A stretch of 64,000 nucleotides of DNA from Alphaproteobacteria bacterium MarineAlpha11_Bin1 (GTDB lineage: Bacteria > Pseudomonadota > Alphaproteobacteria > MPNO01 > UBA830), in contig PTJZ01000001.1 in assembly GCA_002937455.1 (NCBI GenBank), positions 379,605-443,604 on the forward strand. The letters run 5' to 3'. Each line of letters opens with the position of its first letter. Position 1 is the stretch's first letter. Below, in pieces: positions 58,445-64,000 of the stretch. The translations under genes and the position numbers were made by a program. The notes beneath the pieces were generated by a model. It searched no databases, was not told the DNA's origin, and saw only the letters and a list, made by a program, of their open reading frames with translations.

Positions 58445-59020
58445 TTAGTTCTGCGACGCCTTGCTAGGTAAGGAGATAAAATCCCAAGGAACCGATTGAT
58501 CGTAGTGTTCCTTGGTTTCGGATTTCGCGAGGTAATCGCTCCACCCATCGTCGGCGTGAAAGCCGACGTACGAGCCGTAAGCCCAATCGATTTTAGCCCA
58601 ACAATCACGTATCAATTTTACGAATTGGAGTTTCCGCGCTTCGAACTCTCTCAATTCGTCAAAGGTTTGAGGCGTAGCAAAAGGTAGCTTGAACCGAAGG
58701 TGTATATGCTTGCGAGTATAGCCTCTCGTATTGTTTGACGAGTAGCCTTCCTTCGCCGACACAAACTCTATGCGTCTGTTATATCGCCGCCAATTATTCC
58801 CGAACCAACGACGATTAAGCCTATTCGAAAAATGTCTAAGGCTCGCGGTGATTTGGTACTCGTCTAATTCGACATTAAAAGATCCGATAAAACGGTTAGT
58901 GGGATCCTCTACTTTCATTCTCTGCTTGAGTTTTAAGGTAGCAGGGATCGACGCGCCCCAATCACGGTTGCCTAAAAACTCTTTTGTTGTTTCGACTAAC
59001 TTCCTCGACACGACGCACAC
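58445..59020 (-). CDS. HUH-type replication initiator-like protein
   Basis: 191 residues. The HUH metal motif is KHIHLRFKLP with H105-I-H107, and Y163-L-A-K166 in GWSDYLAKSET matches the catalytic YxxK of single-tyrosine Rep/relaxase nucleases. The upstream segment SLRHFSNRLNRRWFGNNW is typical of small plasmid and satellite Rep proteins. GTG start at 59020 is tentative. If active it would nick DNA for rolling-circle replication of the excised element. Confidence 0.65.
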   Translation of the reverse strand: MCVVSRKLVETTKEFLGNRDWGASIPATLKLKQRMKVEDPTNRFIGSFNVELDEYQITASLRHFSNRLNRRWFGNNWRRYNRRIEFVSAKEGYSSNNTRGYTRKHIHLRFKLPFATPQTFDELREFEARKLQFVKLIRDCWAKIDWAYGSYVGFHADDGWSDYLAKSETKEHYDQSVPWDFISLPSKASQN

Positions 59021-59096
59021 ACCCTAAAACGCGATATTTTTTTAATTTAAATTCAATTTTATTTATAAGTTTGAGATGCTTTAGATCGATGAATTT

Positions 59097-59130
59097 CTGA
59101 ACCGTTCAACCAGTTCGGTGTTCGGTTCAG
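59097..59130. promoter_or_regulatory. Inverted repeat upstream of the Rep-like gene
   Basis: Perfect 8-bp arms CTGAACCG and CGGTTCAG with an 18-base spacer, 77 bases upstream of the Rep-like start. Its left arm overlaps the 11-bp palindrome TGAACCGTTCA (59098-59108) shared with 55063-55073. It could be the Rep origin or an operator. Confidence 0.5.
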
Positions 59131-59221
59131 TTTTCGTTCGTTTTAAGGAGAAGAGAGGAGCGTTATGAGTTTTGAGGGGTAGGTGGGGAGAAGAGAGGTG
59201 TAATCGGTCTACCTCTTCCTT

Positions 59222-59252
59222 AAAAAGAAACCCCAAAACCTAAATTCTGGGG
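59222..59252 (-). terminator. Terminator of the intron-containing tRNA
   Basis: On the minus strand CCCCA/TGGGG with a 12-base loop followed by TTTCTTTTT, starting 14 bases after the tRNA CCA end. This supports active transcription of the tRNA. Confidence 0.8.
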
Positions 59253-59265
59253 CTTCAATAAAAAG

Positions 59266-59553
59266 TGGTGCCGCGTGGGTGACTTGAACACCCGACCCCC
59301 GCATTCATCACACTACGACTTTCGTCGCCACCCTGTTGGGCTTTGTGCGCTGGACTTTCTCTTCACCATACTAACCGTCGGTTAGATTAGGCGCTCACCG
59401 TCAAGTCTCTACACCTTCTCCGCTCGGAGCTTGGCTCGGGATTGCCATTTCACAGGTTTCCCCGACTTTGATGAGTTTTCATCTCAAGGTTTCCCAAGAG
59501 AGACGCAATTTAAAACTACGAATGCGATGCTCTACCAACTGAGCTAACGCGGC
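59266..59553 (-). tRNA. tRNA-Thr(CGU) interrupted by a group I intron
   Basis: 5' exon 59553-59518 (36 nt, GCCGCGTTAGCTC through anticodon CGU) and 3' exon 59305-59266 (40 nt, ending CCA). Spliced, it makes a regular 76-nt tRNA: acceptor GCCGCGT/ACGCGGC, D stem GCTC/GAGC, anticodon stem TCGCA/TGCGG, T stem GGGTG/CACCC. CCA is encoded. It starts 22 bases after the integrase stop on the same strand and may be transcribed with it. It differs from the split host gene at paired positions in compensating ways, so it is an independent functional gene. Confidence 0.92.
59306..59517 (-). ncRNA. Group I intron (Azoarcus tRNA-Ile type, IC3-like) in tRNA-Thr
   Basis: 212 nt, inserted directly after anticodon position 36. 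Core elements on the minus strand: guide triplet GCG (59506-59504) pairing with anticodon CGU, including a U-G wobble at the splice site; AATCCCGAGCCAAGC (59443-59429); GGTGTAGAGACTTGACGG (59415-59398); AAAGTCC (59358-59352); a GAAA-capped P9 hairpin (59327-59316); terminal G at 59306. Two other GGGAAACC/GGGGAAACC segments resemble its tetraloop and P-domain parts. P7 would pair GACUU with AAGUC, versus GACUA/UAGUC in Azoarcus as I recall it. No open reading frame inside. Confidence 0.9.
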
Positions 59554-59575
59554 ACATCGTTGTTATAAGTCGAAG

Positions 59576-60793
59576 TTATGTTGCTAGAAAGTCAAAAATG
59601 TTTTCCACCTTTGAGCGGTTCGAAGACTTAGTTAGTTCACTCGCCTGTCGGAGGTTGCTCGTATGCCCGTAAAACTTTTCGATCATTTCGACTGACGTTC
59701 CCATATTTTGGGCGAGTACATAGTGATCCACACCCTCATAAAGCCGAAAGGTCGCATAGGTATGGCGAAGCGAATAAATGGTTCGCTTATTTCCTTCCCT
59801 ATCAAATTCAACGTCGCAATATTTGAGTAAGGAAGCGAACGACTTTTTGAACGATCCGATAGCTTTTCCGTTTGGGTGACAGAATATGAGGCTATCCTGG
59901 GGTGGTTTTGAACCGAGCTCTTCCGTGCGTATTTTAAGTATACGTTGGAGGTAGGTTTGAACTTCCGAGGTTCGCGCGACGACTTCACGGAGCCCTGTTT
60001 TGCCCTTAACTCGAAAGGCAAAGTTCGTCTCGTCTCTATCGTTCGTTTTAAATGGGCGAACGTCTCGCCATTCCAAATCTCTAGCCTCGCCCACTCGGAT
60101 ACCCGTGTTTGATAGGATCAGAATATAATTCCAAAGTAAGGCGCGGTCTCTGCGAACTGACGGGTGCTTGTGTTCTTCTAACCAGTATCGAGCGTATCGA
60201 GTTAGCTTTTTGTAATCGACCTCATCGAACACAGGGCGCGGATTATCTTTGATCGACGGCTTAGTAAAACTTGGTATCTCTCGGATAAACTTTCTGTCTT
60301 TCGCCCACTTTAAAAATCTCGATATTTCCCCGCCTTCGGCGTTCAGGGTATTTTCCGATAATTGTCTGCCTCTGTATTTCTGACTGCGGCGGTGCGTGAA
60401 ATAGTCTTCGATCAGTTTTGTGTCTATCGCCCCGATAGTCTTTTTTCCTAAAAAGGAACGAAAGTGATCTCCAATCTTTTTTTGCGTATTGGAGAACCGA
60501 GATTTATGGCTCTGAGAGTGAAGGTACTCATCAATCACTTTAGAAGCGGATTTACTTTTTACCTCCTCCCCTGCCCGAGCCCGAAATCTTAAATCTTCGT
60601 ACAGATCTATCGCACGTCTGTAGGCTTCGTCTCTATCTTCGGTTTTGAGTGACTTGACGATATAGCCTGAACCCAACGGCGTTCTGATGCGGCTCTGGTA
60701 GACAGGTTTCTTCCCAGCACTACGCACGTAAATCGTTACGTCGCCGTTGTGAAAGCTCTCTAGATCTTGGTACGTTTTTGTGTCGTTATCCAT
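59576..60793 (-). CDS. Tyrosine-type site-specific integrase
   Basis: 405 residues. N-terminal arm-binding and SAM-like regions, then catalytic R233 (SNTGIRVGEARDLEW), K265 (RVKGKTGLRE), R343 in YSLRHTYATF and nucleophile Y375 in MIEKFYGHT. The usual first histidine of HxxR is Tyr and the later His is Thr (NMGTS), a variant common in alphaproteobacterial element integrases. It lies at the right end, reading away from the host tRNA 5' half, as expected for the enzyme that uses this attachment site. Confidence 0.95.
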   Translation of the reverse strand: MDNDTKTYQDLESFHNGDVTIYVRSAGKKPVYQSRIRTPLGSGYIVKSLKTEDRDEAYRRAIDLYEDLRFRARAGEEVKSKSASKVIDEYLHSQSHKSRFSNTQKKIGDHFRSFLGKKTIGAIDTKLIEDYFTHRRSQKYRGRQLSENTLNAEGGEISRFLKWAKDRKFIREIPSFTKPSIKDNPRPVFDEVDYKKLTRYARYWLEEHKHPSVRRDRALLWNYILILSNTGIRVGEARDLEWRDVRPFKTNDRDETNFAFRVKGKTGLREVVARTSEVQTYLQRILKIRTEELGSKPPQDSLIFCHPNGKAIGSFKKSFASLLKYCDVEFDREGNKRTIYSLRHTYATFRLYEGVDHYVLAQNMGTSVEMIEKFYGHTSNLRQASELTKSSNRSKVENIFDFLAT

Positions 60794-60828
60794 AACAATC
60801 CTACCCCATTAGGATCGTTATAAATTAT

Positions 60829-60845
60829 TATAAACGATTTATAAA
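60829..60845. repeat. Integrase arm-site-like repeat, right
   Basis: TATAAACGATTTATAAA, a near copy of the site at 53146-53163, between the integrase start and the right core. It may also overlap the integrase promoter. Confidence 0.45.
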
Positions 60846-60912
60846 TCGAAAAATTTTAATGAAAAAGACAAAAACCGGCAGAAAACGTGGGTTTTTATAT
60901 GTGAATAAACTT

Positions 60913-60951
60913 ATTACGAATGCGATGCTCTACCAACTGAGCTAAGGCGGC
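60913..60951 (-). pseudogene. Host tRNA-Thr(CGU), 5' half cut off by integration (right attachment site)
   Basis: Minus strand reads GCCGCCT, D arm GCTC-AGTTGGTA-GAGC, then the anticodon stem and loop ending ATTCGTAAT. It is 39 nt, identical to the element's tRNA 5' exon apart from base 6, and it pairs with the 3' half at 51600. The core is at 60913-60921. After the core the sequence is AT-rich element DNA with no tRNA 3' half, so this copy cannot make a tRNA. Confidence 0.9.
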
Positions 60952-61381
60952 CCCGACTTCGGGAACTCGTAGCAAGCTATGGGGTTTCTTGCAATCTCTC
61001 CATGCGGTCCGGGCCAATCTCAGACACTCAAAACTTTATTTAGTCCAGATATGGTAAAGTATGGTTACGGAGGGCGGGTGTTTTTAGAATCTAAATCCAT
61101 AGGTTTTTGGGGGTGTTTAGATAGATTAGAAAAATTAGAGTTGCCAAAAAGAAACCCAGAACAGCAAGCACACCGGAGACCTCAACAAAGATCTTCCAAG
61201 CCCGCTTAACACGTCCAATTTCAGATATTTTCATAAACCGGTACATCAAAGAACACGAGAGTCATAGATTCTAATATTGTTATGACCGTCCTATGTGCCA
61301 GACTGATTGAGAGGTTTGCTAGCAGTGATAAAATCTGGTTCGGCATATAATGCCTATACTCAGAGCAAAAGAGCGAGGGAA
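60952..61381. other. Intergenic gap between tRNA-Thr and hemY
   Basis: About 430 bases with no supported gene; a 76-codon plus-strand frame at 60979 has no protein features. The host tRNA-Thr promoter should be here: TTGCAA then TACGAG 17 bases on (minus strand) is a weak candidate. Confidence 0.35.
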
Positions 61382-62797
61382 CTATCCCCTCGATCCTATA
61401 TCCGGTTTATTAGTGACCGTAGCGATATCTCGCACCACTGACGCCGGATTAACAACATCTTCCTCAAGCACCAACGGCACCTCAGCATCCCCCAGCGCCC
61501 GCGGACGGGCCGGTGATCCCCACCCTATGGTCCCGAGAGTACGACAACTTCCACAGACAGGCCTCCAATCATACCAGGTCGACCCGCATTCGCTACAGGT
61601 CCACGCTGGATCCGGCGGGGCAGCCGCTGCTCTCCGCAACCACGACCCGGCATTTTCTGGATTTTCCCCCGACCGCTCCTCTAGATCTGCCATCATTCTG
61701 CACACGCGCGATGGTGGATCGGTTCCCGCTGCTTTTTTAAGATGCGTGCGAGCCTCTCCCCAGAGCCCTGCTTCGAGAGCCGATTGCGCCAGCGCGATAT
61801 GACTTTCGGGATGGTCAGGATTGAACGAGAGGAGGCGTTCGTAGCGTTTAACGATTTTGAGTTGGTCCTCACCGGCTATACCGATTTCGCCATAGATCCG
61901 AGCGAGTACCGGGTGCGGCGTGTACGCCCAAGCATTTTGAATGATACGGGCAGCGTGGCCCGTTTTGCCGTTCCTTACCATTAGGTCAACAGTACGCAAT
62001 GCAGCGGGCAGAAATTCTGGGGTCAGCGTATTTCCTTGCCGCGCGAAGCGAAGTGCTTCTGGCAAATCGCCATTATCTTCCGCCTCGAGGCTGCAACCGA
62101 GTAATACCGTCGTCCGGCGGACACGGGCAGTGTCAGCTGGCAGTAATCTTCGCTTCACAGTTTCTTCCAAAGTGGTCAACGCGGCGCGCCAACGACCCTC
62201 AGCAACTTGAAGATCAAACATTGTCGTCAAGACCCAGGGTGTCTTGGGCTGCAGTTCATAAGCCCTTTCGGCGTATTGAAGTGCTGCATAACGGTCATTT
62301 TTCTTCTGCGCTTGGATAAGTAAACCGCGGACACCGAGAAAAGCAGTTTCGGGCCGATCGAGCATATTCTTGAAGTACCGCGCTGCGGCAGCCTCGTCGC
62401 CATTTAGTTGCGCCGCCTGCGCCGAGAGCAACATTGTAAGTGGCGGTTCGTTCAACAGGATATCTGCCCGCCGCGCCTGTCGATTAGCTTCTCCCGGATC
62501 GCCTGCTGCGACGGCGACCATACCATGGGTCAATGCTCGGTACCCGCGCTCTCGACGAGAGGCCCGATGCCATTCCCGAAGACGCCGTGGGGTTCTACCG
62601 AGCGCCCGGACTATGCCAACAATAAAGACCAGAACAAACAGTAGAAACGCAGTGGCCAAGACAAACCGACCTACCGTTAATTCGACCAGCCAACCCTGCC
62701 ATACAATCGATACCATTCCTGGTCGGTCACTAAACCAAACCGCCGCAGCAACAATGCCCGCTAAAGAAACAATCATACACAAGGTAAAACGGATCAT
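61382..62797 (-). CDS. HemY-like inner-membrane TPR protein
   Basis: 471 residues. Two N-terminal membrane spans (MIRFTLCMIVSLAGIVAAAV and VLATAFLLFVLVFIVGIVRA) precede the HemY_N segment GRTPRRLREWHRASRRERGY, followed by TPR helices to about residue 390. A C-terminal CxxC pair (WTCSECGSTWYDWRPVCGSC) looks like a small zinc ribbon. HemY-like proteins accompany haem genes, but their role is unclear. It starts two bases after the mitofilin stop. Confidence 0.92.
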   Translation of the reverse strand: MIRFTLCMIVSLAGIVAAAVWFSDRPGMVSIVWQGWLVELTVGRFVLATAFLLFVLVFIVGIVRALGRTPRRLREWHRASRRERGYRALTHGMVAVAAGDPGEANRQARRADILLNEPPLTMLLSAQAAQLNGDEAAAARYFKNMLDRPETAFLGVRGLLIQAQKKNDRYAALQYAERAYELQPKTPWVLTTMFDLQVAEGRWRAALTTLEETVKRRLLPADTARVRRTTVLLGCSLEAEDNGDLPEALRFARQGNTLTPEFLPAALRTVDLMVRNGKTGHAARIIQNAWAYTPHPVLARIYGEIGIAGEDQLKIVKRYERLLSFNPDHPESHIALAQSALEAGLWGEARTHLKKAAGTDPPSRVCRMMADLEERSGENPENAGSWLRRAAAAPPDPAWTCSECGSTWYDWRPVCGSCRTLGTIGWGSPARPRALGDAEVPLVLEEDVVNPASVVRDIATVTNKPDIGSRG

Positions 62798-62799
62798 AA

Positions 62800-63954
62800 T
62801 TAACCCAACGTCTCGATCCCGTTCAGCACGATCCGGTTCAATGTAGTTTGAGCTTCTTCCATCGTTAAGCGGGCGCGGGCATTATCGAGCCAAGCATTAA
62901 TTTCACCATCTGAATTGATATTTAGTTTTGAAATTTCTAATACCGCCGCAGAGAGGTCATCTCGGTCGGCAGCCGCCTCTGCCCGGGCTAATATAGCATC
63001 GGTACCACCGCCTTTTCCATCCACTCGTCGAACAATCACGAATCCACGCAACTTGGATATCGTCCTATCAATCCAGTCCCCTTGGTCCGTTGTACGGATT
63101 GCAGCTACGGTCGCGTCGACAACCGCGGGCAACCGGGAAAGTAATTCGGAGCGGGACGGCACACCCTTTACCGATATAGCTTCTAACGGCGCAATAGCCG
63201 TAAGGATATCAGCTTTATCGCTGGCGAGGCGTTTGAGAGTTGCAATCTCAGCCTCGAACGGTCTAGCTCGTGATAAAGAATCGCGCAACTGGCCTATGGC
63301 TAGAGCAAGCACATCGCTTGAACTGGATGCCCTCAACGCCCTCTTTATAGCCGCGGCCTCCTCCTCTTGCTCATTAATCCGGGCGACCAATGCTGCGATC
63401 CTGTCATCCAGTTCCTGCCTATCAAAAGCCCGGCTAGATCGGGCAACAACAGCGGTTTTAGACATCGAATTTTCAAGCGCGTCGATACGCTCAAGCAACG
63501 CGGGATCCACAGTTGACGTGAGGTTTCGAGCTGCTGATCTTACCTCAGACTGGAGTTCCTTGAGTTTTCTCTCGTTGCCGCTTTGACGTAAAACTAGTTC
63601 GTCGATAGCGGTCAATCTCGCCTTCAATTCATCCAAGCTCTGTTCAAGAACTACAACTTTCGTATTCAAAAGATCGTTTTGGCTTTGCAAGGAAGCAAAT
63701 GCTGTAGCCAGCCCTCTATCGGTCGCCGCCTTCACGTCAGATCCACCGGCAAGTTGCTCTTGCATATGTTTCGGGAGTTCTCCCCGCCACATAGGTAATG
63801 TAAAATATCCTACGAAGACTATCGCGAAAACAACGACAAGGGTCCAGACTACTGTCGGCACTCGCGAACGGAATTCGGCGGGCGGAGAGGCGGGTCCTGA
63901 AGTTTCCTGTCCGGGACTAGATTTCTCCTGCTTTTCGTTAGATTGAACTGTCAT
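62800..63954 (-). CDS. Mitofilin (Mic60)-like inner-membrane protein
   Basis: 384 residues from the ATG at 63954. A single membrane span near residue 40 (VVWTLVVVFAIVFVGYFTL) is preceded by a Pro/Ser/Glu-rich cytoplasmic tail. Long coiled coil follows (about 90-220), then the C-terminal mitofilin-like domain. Alphaproteobacterial homologues shape intracytoplasmic membranes and sit beside hem genes. The frame is open to the window edge (EPSSGDDDIPKSESL before the ATG), so the true start may lie beyond it. Confidence 0.85.
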   Translation of the reverse strand: MTVQSNEKQEKSSPGQETSGPASPPAEFRSRVPTVVWTLVVVFAIVFVGYFTLPMWRGELPKHMQEQLAGGSDVKAATDRGLATAFASLQSQNDLLNTKVVVLEQSLDELKARLTAIDELVLRQSGNERKLKELQSEVRSAARNLTSTVDPALLERIDALENSMSKTAVVARSSRAFDRQELDDRIAALVARINEQEEEAAAIKRALRASSSSDVLALAIGQLRDSLSRARPFEAEIATLKRLASDKADILTAIAPLEAISVKGVPSRSELLSRLPAVVDATVAAIRTTDQGDWIDRTISKLRGFVIVRRVDGKGGGTDAILARAEAAADRDDLSAAVLEISKLNINSDGEINAWLDNARARLTMEEAQTTLNRIVLNGIETLG

Positions 63955-64000
63955 AAGACTCTCGGATTTTGGAATATCATCATCGCCGGATGACGGCTCT

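Larger units (their letters stand above)
51646..60912. mobile_element. Composite integrated element in tRNA-Thr(CGU)
   Basis: 9.3 kb between the two halves of the host tRNA-Thr gene. It carries a tyrosine integrase at the right end, an HUH Rep-like protein, a serine resolvase, small regulators, exported proteins and its own tRNA-Thr with a group I intron. A middle core copy at 53079-53087 divides it into a degraded 1.4-kb left part and a 7.8-kb right part, suggesting two successive integrations. Codon and base use is more AT-rich than in the flanks. Confidence 0.85.

Noticed and set aside
1..64000. CRISPR arrays, insertion sequences with transposases, rRNA genes
   Set aside because: None seen: no regularly spaced repeats, no DDE transposase motifs, no rRNA signatures.

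Overview
This window looks like a chromosome segment of a free-living, probably marine, alphaproteobacterium of Rhodospirillales type. The evidence is the gene order ffh-rpsP-rimM-trmD-rplS-leuC-leuD-leuB-asd, the dapF-mtaB-ftsY operon, and an alphaproteobacterial mitofilin (Mic60-like) gene beside a HemY-like gene. No species can be named from sequence alone.

Layout. 1-7.9 kb: a long minus-strand housekeeping run (ffh, ribosomal proteins S16 and L19, RimM, TrmD, leucine biosynthesis, asd running off the left edge). 8.2-13.7 kb: a catabolic block (amidohydrolase, MetE-like protein, PaaK-like ligase, DOPA-dioxygenase-like protein, MFS exporter) lying between ffh and the dapF-mtaB-ftsY operon (13.8-16.9 kb). 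17-24.4 kb: an orphan CoxL-like molybdenum hydroxylase joined to pyrE, a thioesterase, gentisate dioxygenase, and two nucleotide-sugar epimerases. 24.6-51.5 kb: a dense accessory catabolic region containing an LLM flavin oxidoreductase, DUF1185, UbiD decarboxylase plus cupin plus two tandem BASS-like carriers, Rieske oxygenase, RidA, GMC oxidoreductase, SDR, a diiron-oxidase/acyltransferase fusion, rhomboid, tandem AEC carriers, MarR, a PduO cobalamin adenosyltransferase, a MaoC-like hydratase, ornithine-cyclodeaminase-like protein, thiolase, alpha/beta hydrolases, enoyl-CoA hydratase, MFS and two more MetE-like proteins. The theme is uptake and degradation of aromatic or carboxylic compounds through CoA intermediates, with several B12-independent methyltransferase-like enzymes.

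51.6-60.95 kb: an integrated element that splits the host tRNA-Thr(CGU) gene inside its anticodon loop. The 3' half lies at 51600-51645 and the 5' half at 60913-60951, sharing a 9-bp core. A second 3'-half copy at 53042-53087 marks an older integration layer. The element encodes a tyrosine integrase, an HUH (YxxK) replication-initiator-like protein, a ribbon-helix-helix-like protein, a serine resolvase and several exported or unknown proteins. Just downstream of the integrase is a complete tRNA-Thr(CGU) gene interrupted after the anticodon by a 212-nt group I intron of the Azoarcus tRNA-Ile kind, whose guide triplet (GCG) matches this anticodon. My reading, which is inference, is that the element destroys the host tRNA, supplies a replacement, and the intron hides the integrase core in that replacement.

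61.4-64 kb: host genes resume with HemY-like and mitofilin-like proteins.
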